Below, piece by piece: positions 35,327 through 45,940 of a stretch of DNA of 64,000 bases. The notes below the pieces were generated by a model. That model was not told the DNA's origin. It saw nothing but the letters and a program-made list of their open reading frames with translations, and searched no databases. Location: positions 62,001-126,000 of the forward strand of contig MU839843.1 in NCBI GenBank assembly GCA_030411725.1, read 5' to 3'. Position 1 is the first letter of the stretch. Each line of letters starts with the position of its first letter. This DNA is from Echria macrotheca. Taxonomy: Eukaryota; Ascomycota; Sordariomycetes; Sordariales; Schizotheciaceae. A program made the translations under genes and the position numbers.

Positions 35327-36257
35327 CTAATCCGGCATCACAATCGAAATACCACCTCCACCACCACCGCCAAAGCCCGGGCTGTCACCCGGAAGACAGC
35401 TCATCAGACACCCAAGCACGCAGAACACGGCGCTGCACATGACGGCCGTCGCCTTGCAGATGTGCCCGCAAATGATGCAGGTCTGGCCCATGCACCGCTT
35501 GCACCCCTCTTTCTGTGCCTCGCGCTTCTCCCTCTTTGCGAGTTCCTCTTCCGTCAGTTCCTCGTACTCCATCTTGTTGTCCGGCGATGGCTGGTTCGTG
35601 ACGACCCCGCGCGCGCCTTGTGGGGGGTTGCCTTGGTGCGGTCCCTTCTCCTGCTGGTATTGTTGCTGCCAGCCTGATGAGGCCTGTCTCTGGGGTTGTT
35701 GGGCTTGTTGGTGTGTCTGGGGGTGGTGTTGAGGTGCATGGGCGTGCGGGTAGCTCTGATTCGGGAAGTTTTGACTCGGATGGCCCTGATTTGGCTGGGA
35801 CTGTGGATAATTTGGACTTGGGTACGCCTGCGGGTGGCTCTGGGCTGGGTATGCCGGCAGCTGATGATAGGCTGGCGATGTGGGCGTTCCAGGTGTCGGG
35901 TAGGGTCCATTCGGAAACGTGGACGGAGGTGCTGTCTGGATTCTCGCGGGCGGTCCGTGTGGCGCTGCCGGCAGAGCTTTCGAGTCCCCCATATGCGCCG
36001 GCGGAAGATGCTGGACTGGCCCCGGCCCTTGCGGGTTCGGAGGGTAAGATCCGGGGTTCATACCCGGGCCATACGGAGGGTTCGAGTAAGGATGAGGGCC
36101 TGGCGGGTGTGCCTGTGCCCCTTGGTACACTGGCTGAGGCGGCGTTGTGAGGGCGGGCTGCTGCGCTGGCGCCGCCTGATGAACACCCAGTCGTCAGTAG
36201 AACATTGGCGGACAATGGGACAACACATACCATTTTCGACACTTTCTGGATCGGCAT
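35327..36257 (-). CDS. Pro/Gln-rich protein with cysteine-rich C-terminal tail
   Basis: Two exons: 36231-36257 (nine codons, ATG at 36257-36255) and 35327-36175, with intron 36176-36230 (GTATGT...CATCAG) in phase; 291 aa. Residues about 10-190 are low-complexity Pro/Gln/His/Tyr (YSNPPYGPG, HAPQHHPQTHQQAQQPQ). A charged helix-like EELTEEELAKREKREAQKEG follows, then a cysteine-dense tail CKRCMGQTCIICGHICKATAVMC and a short hydrophobic CVLGCLMSCLPG ending in a Gly run. The tail recalls palmitoylated or CYSTM-like membrane-anchored Cys patches. No enzyme domain is seen. If the small first exon is wrong, the frame lacks an ATG near its N-terminus, so the intron model is favoured. Confidence 0.65.
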
Positions 36258-36843
36258 GTTGGGCAGAATGCCTCAGAAACCAAGAAGTCAGGGTGGATTC
36301 AGAGGTCAGGCTTTCACTGCCAAGCCGGGTCCCCGAACCCCTTAAGTACCGGGGAGATGGATCTCCCTCGACTGCCGCGCTGTCCTGCAGACGCGCAGCC
36401 TTCTCTCAGGGGTAGGGGTAACACCATCTTGAATCGCGTCTGGGGTATGAGTACCGCATTCCCCGATCTAGGCGCGTCGGTTCCGCCACTAGGATTTCTG
36501 GCTTTCAGCCGCAGGGAGCCTCGGGGTTCATGGTCGAGAATCGAGATTCTACTGGCCCCCGCAACTCTCGCACGCCCCATTGATAAGTGTGATCAGGAGT
36601 CCATTCCGGATTCATTTCAGCCACAGCCATTTTCAATAGTCATTATGCAGGCGATACAGAACGCAGGGATGACCATCAGATCATTTCCAACGCGTTAATA
36701 GGTATCATGCAGTTGACCGTACCCTTGCAGGCTTGGACATACCACAGCCTTGCCTTCGACTTATCTTTTTCTCAGCACTCCATCACGAGCGAGTTTCTCA
36801 TCTGGAAAGTGTTGCAGAGACGTCTCCGACGCTATGTTCCACG
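36258..36843. other. Divergent intergenic region
   Basis: 586 bp shared upstream region of the Pro/Gln-rich gene and the HET gene. In-frame codons continue upstream of the HET start to 36733 but contain no ATG. Nothing else was recognised. Confidence 0.5.
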
Positions 36844-39129
36844 ATGGGGCCACCCCGTGTTGACTACATATACACGCGACTCCCGTCCGCAACATGTATC
36901 CGACTGATCGAGTTTCTGCCCTCGCGCCCCGGTGAGATAGCAATTTCACTTTCGGCTTTCGAGCTGGACAACGTGCCGGCGTTCAACGCGTTGTCATACA
37001 CCTGGGGTGATCCGCGATGTCCCTACCTCGACCACGGCCCGGGGGCGCCGAGCGCGGAATCCTATCTACAGGCGACCCGGACGATACGCTGCGATGGCGA
37101 CATATTCCCGGTTCGGCCTAACCTGTATGACGCGCTGAGGCGGATCCAAGCTGCTCGGTCCGACGTGCCGCAGCAGCGCTTCCTTTGGATCGACGCCATC
37201 TGTATCGACCAGAGCAGCATCGCCGAACGCTCGTCGCAGGTGCAGATGATGTCGCGCATCTTTGAATCAGCCGAGTGCATCATCGCCTGGATCGGGCCGG
37301 CCGACGACACCTTGACGGACGCCGACAGCGCTGTTTCCAAGCTCGCAGCAGTCATCAGCGGCCCGCTGCCTAGCTCAGTCGATGAGGTCCTAGCCATCAA
37401 AGCCCGGCTGGCTGTCCTGACCGAGGCCGACTTCTTCGACGCATCGGCATATAAGGAGAAGCTGGGAACCCGGTATATCACCAAACGAGAATGGCTGGCT
37501 TTTCTTGCCTTCCTATATCGACCCTACTTTGAGCGGGTATGGATTGTCCAGGAGATCACACTCGCCCGCCGGATCGTCCTACTTTGTGGTCCTCTTCACC
37601 TAGAATGGCAGGATTTTGCGAAGGCGATCCTTTGTTTCCTCACCCTGCCGCAATGGGTGGTCCTCCTCAACCGGGAGATCCTTCGGACCTGGATTAGCCC
37701 CGAGTCAGCCGAGTACGTTACCTTTCGTCGTCTACGTGATGCTGATCCACGCACGTCGACGATACCTCTCGCTCCGGTCCATTTGGTCAAGGTTCGTGTC
37801 TATGCGCGCGGAGACTTGCCGGATGGTGCCAAAACGCCCAAGAAGTATGGGCTCCGAGGTTTAATCACGACGCACCGCGCCGCGGCCGCCACAGACCCGC
37901 GCGACAAAGTCTTTGCCCTGATATCACTTGCCGACCCGACCAAGGCGCCACTCACGCACCCCAAAGCCCACACCCTCGCCGCCGATTATAATCTTCCCGT
38001 CGAATCTGTCTATACCCGGCTCGCCCGGCTGCAGATCCTGTCTTTTGGAGACCTCCGAGTCTTGGACACCCGTGAGGCTGACCATATGCGCGCTGTCAAA
38101 GGCCTACCGTCGTGGGTTCCAGATTACAGTGTCTGGCAATCACCAGAGAACATGGACAACGATGTCCCAAATTGTGACTGGAAAGCAGGCGGCGACGAGA
38201 CATTCACACCGGATGGGCGGGAACTTGGGGACCCCTTGTTGACTCTTCGCGGCCGCCGGGTGGAAGCCGTTGGCAAGGTCGCTATCTCGGGATTCGACCA
38301 GATGCTGACCATCATCTGGGGTAGCATATTTGACATTGTGGCCAAGCTCCCATGGGACCGCTTCATCGATGCACGACTGGTGAAAGATCCCAAGAACCTC
38401 GATGATCCGGCCCCGCGACAATCTGTGGACGTGGACTCGCTCCCAACACCCATGGAGGTGCTGGCACGCACCGTAACGCGAGACGTTCTTGATTCGCAGT
38501 CTCCTGCGCCCGCCGACATGCTACGCGACCAGTTCCTTGCCTATGCTGCGGAGAAATACTTGACGGGGTGGGGGGGCTATGGAGAATATGGCGATTCGAA
38601 CCGATCGTTTCTCGAGCGGCTGGTCGGACGGTGGCATCGATTCAACATCACTCATTTCGACCGGTCTCCCGGCGAGCGCCGATGCACACCCATCATTGCG
38701 GCATTTTGCGCTGAGCCGCCAGACTCCAAGTACAACGCTCAAGCGTTTCTTGATAAAGCCAATGAGTATGGTGAGATGGTTGCCGCGGTAGACGCCACTA
38801 GAAAGAAGTCAGTGACGGGGGGTGTTGATGGATATGACAGCTTGGGAGGGGCGAACCACATGAATGGCGGGTTCAAGAGACAATCTCAGAAGTCCATGGC
38901 ATCCCGGACTGTGTTCTGCACCAGTGACGGGCTCTTACTGGGACTTGGGCCGACCGAGATGCATGCTGGCGACGAGTTGTGGGTTTTTGCAGGTGCTAAG
39001 ACACCAAGCATCCTCCGGCCGACGGCCACAGGGCGCTACCGATTCGTGGGAGCTGCTTTTGTCTACGGATTGATGCATGGACAGGCGGTGACATTATTTC
39101 CCGAGGCGTGGGATATAGTCCTGGAATGA
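36844..39129 (+). CDS. HET-domain protein (heterokaryon incompatibility-type)
   Basis: Intronless, 761 aa. ATG 36844 is the first Met of the frame (MGPPRVDYIYTRLPS). The HET domain occupies about residues 45-200: FNALSYTWGD (first block, about 46-55), LYDALRRIQ (second), RFLWIDAICIDQ (third, about 112-123), then SQVQMMSRIFESAECIIAWIG. Such domains trigger programmed cell death in vegetative incompatibility in several fungi, and HET genes often form large families. The C-terminal region has a YTRLARLQI..LPSWVPDYSVW segment and a late FCTSDGLLLGLGP strand, both common in HET proteins with a long effector-independent tail. The gene is convergent with a membrane protein gene whose stop lies 171 bp away. 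Confidence 0.9.
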   Translation: MGPPRVDYIYTRLPSATCIRLIEFLPSRPGEIAISLSAFELDNVPAFNALSYTWGDPRCPYLDHGPGAPSAESYLQATRTIRCDGDIFPVRPNLYDALRRIQAARSDVPQQRFLWIDAICIDQSSIAERSSQVQMMSRIFESAECIIAWIGPADDTLTDADSAVSKLAAVISGPLPSSVDEVLAIKARLAVLTEADFFDASAYKEKLGTRYITKREWLAFLAFLYRPYFERVWIVQEITLARRIVLLCGPLHLEWQDFAKAILCFLTLPQWVVLLNREILRTWISPESAEYVTFRRLRDADPRTSTIPLAPVHLVKVRVYARGDLPDGAKTPKKYGLRGLITTHRAAAATDPRDKVFALISLADPTKAPLTHPKAHTLAADYNLPVESVYTRLARLQILSFGDLRVLDTREADHMRAVKGLPSWVPDYSVWQSPENMDNDVPNCDWKAGGDETFTPDGRELGDPLLTLRGRRVEAVGKVAISGFDQMLTIIWGSIFDIVAKLPWDRFIDARLVKDPKNLDDPAPRQSVDVDSLPTPMEVLARTVTRDVLDSQSPAPADMLRDQFLAYAAEKYLTGWGGYGEYGDSNRSFLERLVGRWHRFNITHFDRSPGERRCTPIIAAFCAEPPDSKYNAQAFLDKANEYGEMVAAVDATRKKSVTGGVDGYDSLGGANHMNGGFKRQSQKSMASRTVFCTSDGLLLGLGPTEMHAGDELWVFAGAKTPSILRPTATGRYRFVGAAFVYGLMHGQAVTLFPEAWDIVLE

Positions 39130-39300
39130 TAAATGCCGGCCGGTCTGGGCGGTCGGCGTACGGATGTATTGCATACCTTCCCTATCTGATAGAACTAAAT
39201 CCTAATCTTATTCTGATAGCTCCCTTATACAGCCGCAGGAAGGCTTCGTTACTTATCTGACTGTTTGAGATTTGACACAAATAACAAGGAACATAGTGAC

Positions 39301-41366
39301 TTAACCCATCGGCATCAAAGAAAAGAAGGTGCTAACAACCGTGGGCAACATGATTACCAGCTGACAAACCAGAGCCGTGTGCCATGTATGTCTCCATTGC
39401 ATCCTCCACGTCGACATGTAGTCCGGCCCGTACGTGGGGAATCCCTTGAGTTCACCCGCGGGCACAAGAGGTGTGGTGTGCAGCCCCTTATCGTTTCCCA
39501 TGTCGAAATACCACACCGTCGTCCACAGGCATAACGCTCCAAAGGTGCATGGGTATGCTTCCCAGCACTGCTGCCACACCCTTTTTGCATATTCCTCCAC
39601 TGTCATGCTCTCTGGTATGACCCCAGGCAGGACCGACCGTTGGGGAAGGGGTTTTCCGTGGAAGCTCAGTAGGAAGTTTATCATCTCATTCCTACCGATT
39701 CCAACCAGTTCGCTGTTTTCGTTCGCTTTCGTTTTCTCAACAGCCATCCCAGCCTTACGCCTTGGGTTATCGTTAGTAGAGTTTCGCGCTTGGTACTTAG
39801 TTTGCGGATCATTATCCGGATCACCTAGGAGTCGGTAGACTTCGCCAACAGCTTCAAGCAAACCTCCGAGTGGGTGGTCTTCGCGGTATTTGCCCATGGT
39901 TTTTGTGCCAAGGCTTGCTGCTGGGCTTGGCAGATTCGTCGTCGTCTCAGTCAAACCATCGACGTTGTAGTTCCGCCCATAGTATCGGGGGTCCCGTAGC
40001 CTCCAGACTCGCTCTCGCAGTGGGGTGGTCTTTATCCGATCCTTTTTGCCCTCCCTGTTGTCCTTTGGTTCGTACAAGTTGTAGCGCCAGTAAAACACGA
40101 GCGTTTCCCATAATAGCAGGGCCATAGCGACGTCTCGTCCAACCAAAGTCCTGGCATCATCTCGTCGTACGCTGCCTCTGGTCATAAGCGGAGAGTAACG
40201 CCATTTCCGGATCTTTTTCGGTTCTTGTTCGGGTTTAACATCATCTGGGGGGACGAGTCTTTCACAATAAAGCCACAAGGCTAGATCGGTCAACATTTTC
40301 TCGTCTTCCTCGATGACTCGGATCCGCGCATCAATGGTTCTCCGAATAGCGTTTCTGCACTTTTGCAGCGTCCACTGTTCGTTGGAGTCCTTGTCGTCGA
40401 GGACACTGTCCAGGGGTTCGAAGAAATGGCGCTGAGCTTCGATATCAGCGTGTTCGGAATCGATCCTGGGAGAATACACGGCCTCGAATCCGTGCCAACG
40501 AGATGGAAGGACATAAACGATGCCGTACTCGAGTTTCGTTGGCAGTGCCATTCGGATGTCGTCCATATGATACCGGTGTGGCAAGTCAAGGTGGAAGGGA
40601 TAGTCCTGAAGGGTGTGGAAGAGAAGAATCCCCGCTGCTAACGACAGCATGCCGAGTGTATACAGGCTGTTTTTCAGAGCGCCGACGGACGTCCACATCA
40701 CCGGTACTAGGAGTACGACGTAGACAATGACCGGCTCAATCCAGTAATTGAACGGCTCCATCTCACGGATGCGAGCAAACGTTCTTTTCGAGTACTCAGC
40801 AGTACGGTTTCGGTCTCCAGTCTCGTTAATGCTATCGCAGGCGAATGGAAGAGCAGATCTGACTCACATTTGAATCTCCTCCTGCATCGGTGGAAGATGT
40901 ACCGAATTCCCCACCACAAAAATACACCATCTAATATCCATGGTACAAACGCCAGCCGTGCAGCGCACTTTGAGCCTCCCGGATCGTCCATGCAGGGCGT
41001 AGTAGCCTCCCACTTCCACGCGCTGAGAAACACCAGCATCGTCCAGAGCCCGCCGATAACTCCCATTCCCACCCACATGAAGTTGCCTGACGACGCCCAG
41101 AACGCACGGCCAAGTCGATAACCATGGGAGTTGATGTGGAACTGCAGAAAGAGGAGCAGGACCATGCCGGCGAGGGCGGTGCTTAGGTGGACTGACTTTT
41201 TGAAGTCGCTGTCGACCTCTTCAGGGTCCTCAATTTCTGTGAGCGTGCCGTTCAGGCTGGCTGCCATCGCGGAGACCGCCGTGATGTTGGCCTGGATATC
41301 CTCTTTCAGAGGTGCAGCCGCGCAACCAGCCACAATAACCAAAATGATGTGAAAATATTGAGACAT
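39301..41366 (-). CDS. Large membrane protein of unknown function
   Basis: Two exons (40868-41366 and 39301-40814; intron 40815-40867 with GTGAGT donor, TTAAC branch and GGAG acceptor), 670 aa, phases consistent. ATG 41366 begins a signal-like segment (MSQYFHIILVIVAGCAAAP). Further hydrophobic segments: LSTALAGMVLLLFLQF, VGMGVIGGLWTMLVFLSAW, FVPWILDGVFLWWGI, WIEPVIVYVVLLVPVMW, NSLYTLGMLSLAAGILLF, and a last pair near the C-terminus (PCTFGALCLWTTVWYF; ALVCQLVIMLPTVVSTFF). A long Lys/Arg-rich cytosolic stretch lies between. Fungal proteins of this general shape are uncharacterised. It is convergent with the HET gene; a functional link is not shown. Confidence 0.75.
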
Positions 41367-42256
41367 TGTCAATAGACAAAACAAAGCTTCCAAACATCAT
41401 GACGGAGAAGATTCAAGTTGTCTCTTAGAAGCTTTATCGTTCTTCCCCTGCTCAGAGTGCCTCGACCCCCAAAATAATTATCATGATACCCCATCATCTA
41501 AAACTCCAGAATCGGTCGTCCTCATGCGGGTGCGCCATGGTGATGATGAAACTCGCCATGTTCTCCAGACATGCACGCAATCCGTCCCGAACCAGCGGCC
41601 CGGCGCGGCCAGAGATTGGCAGTCTGCTTGCAGCTGCGGTGGTGTGATGCAGCCACATCACCAGGTTGGGCAACCGCAGGCGATAGATGGCACACCCCAC
41701 GACTACACTACGACCCATCAAACCATACCGAAACCTCATATCACTAGAATCGAAAGTAAAAGCCGAGAATCAGGTTACTCGCACTGCCGATCGAGTCACA
41801 ACCAAGCACATGGTGCAGCCGCGGGAGGAGTCTTCCTCCGGATGCAGATCCTGATTTCTGGTCCAGCAGCCGCATCGAGCACGCACCGTCACTTTGACAC
41901 TTTCCAAGAGCCAGCCCATGTCAAGCAATCTAGCCCGTACAACCTTAATCTATTTTCCAGGGAATCGAACCTCCCGGGCCCGCAAGCTTAATTCTCCGTC
42001 ATTCGCTCCCGCGCCTTGGCACCATCCGGGTATGGCATCTCGGTTAAAGTGGTTCGTTGGTGTGTCTACCCGGCTCTGTGAATGACAGAGCAGAGAGGCG
42101 GGGTATCCAGTTTTTTTTTATCCATAAGGCAGGTACCGTCTTTGCGTTGCATGCTCTGAGCACTTTGCGATCTGTCGTCCGTACACTTCGCTTCTGTGTG
42201 CGCGGCCTGGACCGCTTTCGACATCACCATCGACACATGTAGCTCCCGCCGTCACC
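41367..42256. other. Divergent intergenic region
   Basis: About 890 bp upstream of the membrane-protein gene (minus) and the secreted protein gene (plus). A tRNA-like B-box was noticed near 41960 and rejected. Nothing else was recognised. Confidence 0.5.
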
Positions 42257-43072
42257 ATGGCCCCCGGCCTGCTCAAGCTCATCGTCATCGCGACGTGGGC
42301 ATCGCAACCAATTCTTATCGAAGCCGCCCCATGGAACAAGTTCCTACACGAAACTCTGGCCCCGAGTCCGCTCCACGTCAAGAACGGAGATGGCATTGCC
42401 CCGCCATGGCGTGACATGAAAGACAAATTCGTCGGGCGACACGCGATACTAGACACAACACCAAGAGACGCAGCACCAAGGGACAGCACCCATGTGGCCG
42501 GGACAAAGAACACATTACTAAGAAGGGGCGTGATCACCACCCCTCCCAAGGGATTCAACCCCGTCATGGTCGGACGGACATTCGAATCCACGCTCGCGGC
42601 GCGGAGTAAAGGGATTCTCGATGGCCTGCTGAGTAAATACCCACAACCAGGGCGGGACGTCAACGGCAAACCGCCGCCGTTCCCACTCCCGGTCGAGGAG
42701 GCAGTGGGTATGGACAAGATCGGTATGCCGGCTACGAGGGGGAACCCACGGAGGGGACGAATGATGGCGCAGTCGATTGCGCACCACGATCCACGACATG
42801 GACAGCCGAAGAAAGAACATACGGAAAAGGAGACGGCGAAACACGAACACGAGACCAAAGACGAGGCCCAAAAGCAGGTTCCAGACACAAAAGAGGAGGA
42901 TGATGGAACGATCAGCGAGAAGAAAATGATTGACGAGCTGGAGCATAAGCTTTGCTCGCCTTCTTGCTTGAGGGAAGCAATTCCGGGGCCAGAGAGCGGG
43001 AGGCAGTGGACGAATGGAAAGAAGAAGACACTGCCGGTTGTGCCCCCGAACAGGTTATGGGCGGCATCGTAG
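42257..43072 (+). CDS. Small secreted protein, Lys/Glu-rich, unknown
   Basis: Intronless, 271 aa. The start MAPGLLKLIVIATWASQPILIEAAPWNKF reads as a signal peptide with a likely cut after IEAAP or IEAA. The mature protein is hydrophilic with a repeated TPRDAAPRDS element, GRTFESTLAARSKGILDGLLSKY in the middle, and an acidic/basic Lys-Glu-rich run (KKEHTEKETAKHEHE). Two Cys (LCSPSCL) lie near the C-terminus. A coding-like frame also exists on the opposite strand over 42118-42888, but it lacks a signal peptide or domain, while this frame has a good Kozak-like context (GTCACCATGG). No recognised domain; possibly an apoplastic secreted protein. Confidence 0.6.
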   Translation: MAPGLLKLIVIATWASQPILIEAAPWNKFLHETLAPSPLHVKNGDGIAPPWRDMKDKFVGRHAILDTTPRDAAPRDSTHVAGTKNTLLRRGVITTPPKGFNPVMVGRTFESTLAARSKGILDGLLSKYPQPGRDVNGKPPPFPLPVEEAVGMDKIGMPATRGNPRRGRMMAQSIAHHDPRHGQPKKEHTEKETAKHEHETKDEAQKQVPDTKEEDDGTISEKKMIDELEHKLCSPSCLREAIPGPESGRQWTNGKKKTLPVVPPNRLWAAS

Positions 43073-43199
43073 TTCTAGACACTACCTACACGTACATGAA
43101 GGCGTTCGGCAGAGGACTACTGGGGGTGACTTCCATAGCAAGTATAAAACCACATATTTCTGTTCAAGGAAAAGCTATAACACAAGATAAAATCACATT

Positions 43200-44675
43200 T
43201 TACAAATGATACTTGAAATCCAGCTCCCAATCGCCCGTCTTGACACGCCTCGTATCCTCGACCTCGCCGGCCTGGATCTTTTCCTTGAGCGAATTACACC
43301 GTCGGATATAAAGCCACTTGATCCCAATCAAGACCTGCGCCAGCCCGAGTGCCCCGACAGAAAACGCATTCCCAAGCACGTACGGCGCCGTCCGGTAGAT
43401 CTGCCCGGCCACGATGCCGGCAGAGTTGGCCAGCGATTGCTGAATGCCGATGGCTGCGGCCCGGCGGTAGTGTGGCGCGACATTGACATTCAGCCAAGTC
43501 AGATTCAAACCGGGCCCGTTGTACACGGCCACGGCGCATAGAAAGGTCCCAAAGAACTTGACCCCGTTCGGCGTCGGACACAGGATGAGGATGTATCCCA
43601 CAATCCCAAAAACGTTGGCGAACGCGACAAACGGCCCTCTCACACAAAGCCGGTCCGAGACGAAGGCCAACGCCAGAAACGACAGGCCGCCGAGGATATA
43701 CACCGGTATGGTAAGGTACTGCGCATCCAGACTGCTGAAGCCCATGCTGGTAATGATGGACGGCAGGAACGTGCTAAAGCCATAAAGCAGAATGTCCTGA
43801 CAAAACTGAATCGCCGCGCTGATCCACATCTTGACGTCCCTCAGGGTGATCCACACCTCGTCCCAGTTGAACTCGTCGCTGCCCATGTACTGCGCGCGCT
43901 GCGCGGCCCGGACGCGCATCATGCGCTTCTCCTCGTCGTTGAGGAAATAGGCGTTCGACGGGTCATTGGGCAGGCCGAACCAGACCACGACAGCGATGAA
44001 GAGGCTGAAGATGCCCTCCATGATGTACACCCAACGCCAGCCGGCCTTGCCCGCGATGCCGTCCATTTTGAGCAGCACGAAGGCCAGCAGGCCGCCGAAG
44101 GCGCCCGAGAGCGCGGTGCATACAAACAAGTATGACACGCGCTTGGCCTGCTCTTCGCGCTTGTAGACCATGGTCAGGTAGAGGTTGAGGCCGGGGAACA
44201 GTCCGCCCTCGCAGGCGCCGAGGACCAGGCGGGCGGCGTAGAGTCCGCCGACGGACGTGATGAAGCCCGAGAAGATGGTCGTGACGGACCAGACGACGCA
44301 CAGGGCGGCGAGCAGCAGGCGCGGCGTGAGCTTCTTGAGGAGCAGCGTCCAGGGGGTCTCGAAGGCCACGTATGTCGCGTAGAATATCGACACAGCGGTG
44401 GAGAACTCGGCGGGCGAGGCGCCAATGTCCTCGGGCATGCCGGCCACGCGGACGTTGCCGATGTTGGTGCGGTCGAGGAAGCAGGAGAGGTAGACGAGCA
44501 TGATTATGGGGACGAACACGGCGTCGAGCTTGATGAGGAGTTTGCGCTCCGCCTGCGGATGGAGTTTCTCCTCGGCCGCCGGGGAGGAGATCTCAGGGTC
44601 GGAATGCTCAGATACTGAGCCATTATGGGACTCGTGTTTTGGTTCTGGGGCATCGACGGGGGTTGTGGACGCCAT
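43200..44675 (-). CDS. MFS transporter, anion:cation symporter family
   Basis: Intronless, 491 aa; ATG 44675 is the first Met of the frame. The acidic N-terminus (EHSDPEISSPAAEEK) is followed by 12 membrane segments. ACS markers include CFLDRTNIGNVRVAGMPEDIG after TM1, LVLGACEGGLFPGLNLYLTMVYKREEQ in TM4-5, LLKMDGIAGKAGWRWVYIMEGI, and YGFSTFLPSIITSMGFSSLDAQYLTIP in the second half. The type imports organic acids, vitamins or amino-acid-derived anions with protons. It reads away from the Zn2Cys6 regulator and shares a 1.27-kb promoter region with it; the DUF1445 gene follows the regulator. Together these suggest a small catabolic cluster, and the DUF1445 partner hints at a cyclised or D-amino-acid-related substrate, which is inference. 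Confidence 0.88.
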   Translation of the reverse strand: MASTTPVDAPEPKHESHNGSVSEHSDPEISSPAAEEKLHPQAERKLLIKLDAVFVPIIMLVYLSCFLDRTNIGNVRVAGMPEDIGASPAEFSTAVSIFYATYVAFETPWTLLLKKLTPRLLLAALCVVWSVTTIFSGFITSVGGLYAARLVLGACEGGLFPGLNLYLTMVYKREEQAKRVSYLFVCTALSGAFGGLLAFVLLKMDGIAGKAGWRWVYIMEGIFSLFIAVVVWFGLPNDPSNAYFLNDEEKRMMRVRAAQRAQYMGSDEFNWDEVWITLRDVKMWISAAIQFCQDILLYGFSTFLPSIITSMGFSSLDAQYLTIPVYILGGLSFLALAFVSDRLCVRGPFVAFANVFGIVGYILILCPTPNGVKFFGTFLCAVAVYNGPGLNLTWLNVNVAPHYRRAAAIGIQQSLANSAGIVAGQIYRTAPYVLGNAFSVGALGLAQVLIGIKWLYIRRCNSLKEKIQAGEVEDTRRVKTGDWELDFKYHL

Positions 44676-45940
44676 TTTGCCGTTGATGCCGGTGCTGAGG
44701 AGGCTTGTCAAGGGTGTTTGCTTGCTGCTGAGTCTTTTTTACGACACAAGTTGGGAGATGCCCATGACGGTAATCTTATATTTGAATGGTCTTGATGTAG
44801 AACCCCTCCGTGATATCTCATAGCCAACTGATAACGAGCATGACGTTGGAATTCTTTCCTATTCGGGATGTGCCGTGCCGATCACCGAGCTGCCACTCTG
44901 CGTCATCGGCGTCTTTACCTCAACGTTGCAATTTGTCGGGCATGTTTCCCTGGGTGCAAGCACTCGACCACTCGAGAGACACGAAACTGAGAAATATCGA
45001 GACAATGCTGTCATGCTGCAAGGTCGCCGACAGGTCTCAAGCTATTATCAGTTCCGAATCCAGCCAAAAACTGTGACCTTCGATGCGGCATGACAACACC
45101 GACGACAAGACACGGCCGTCTAGAAAGCAGCGCGATAAACGCCAGGGTGGGGGGCCTCCGCGTGAGGAAATGCGGGGTGCGATCGGGGTTGTCCACCGAC
45201 GAGGCTCTGCGGGACAGGTGCCCGAAACATCCCGACCTGTTGGCGCAGCTGCAGCGATGCAGTGACGCTGGAGGCTGTGTCAATCAATAGTTCGTCTTAT
45301 CTTCCCGCCATGTTGTGATTCCAACCTGGCCCTATCTGCTTTTATGTGTCGGATATGCGCAATCAGATACGAGTCTCAGGTGGTACACATGCTCAGAATA
45401 CTTCCCAAACACAATTTCAGCCCGGCTTTTAGTCTCATTGCGGCCTCAGATCCGGCGTGTCGGTAGGCTCCGATGGGCCACGCTGCGGCAGCGACAGGGG
45501 TCACCGCCGAGATAGCGGGGTCTGAGGCCGACGGTTGACCGCGCTTGCGCCGGCCGCACCCCGCTTTCGACCACGCTGCGGGGACGTTGGTTTCGGCGGA
45601 GCGTTATTGCGCCTCGAAAACGCACTCCCACCAACCCACTCCAGGATTGTCCGGCAAGGCTGAAGTCTACTTTCCGTCGTTTATCAAGGCAGGTGGACCC
45701 GCGGGATTCATCTCCTTCGTCTTGCCTCCATATTTCTTCTCACAAGTACCTTGTATTGTCGCCACTTTTTCCCCTCCTCGATCCGCCGGTTCCGCTCTTC
45801 TCGACCGAATGTCGCTATCCCCCCTGTCGGAACATCTGGCAGCACAAATGGCCCCGACACCGTCAACCTCTACCGGCCCGCCTTCCCCGGAGCAGTCGGT
45901 TAGAAAAGTGGCGTGAGTTTTCTCTCTCCTTCCAAACACA
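44676..45940. promoter_or_regulatory. Bidirectional promoter region, transporter / Zn2Cys6 regulator
   Basis: About 1.27 kb between the divergent MFS and regulator genes, the natural place for the regulator's own and the transporter's control sites. I did not find a clear CGG-N-CCG inverted pair by eye. An upstream ATG at 45809 begins a frame that cannot be joined in phase to the zinc-cluster exon. Confidence 0.45.

Noticed and set aside
41950..42060. tRNA-like B-box (minus strand GGTTCGATTCC) near 41960
   Set aside because: No matching T-stem pairing, A-box or acceptor stem could be built around it.
42118..42888. 256-codon open frame opposite the secreted Lys/Glu-rich gene
   Set aside because: No domain or signal peptide, composition follows the shadow of the plus-strand gene, which has a signal peptide and good start context.
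45809..45940. Upstream exon for the Zn2Cys6 regulator starting at 45809
   Set aside because: Its only good donor (GTGAGT) joins the zinc-cluster exon out of phase; start at 45941 gives a complete zinc cluster.
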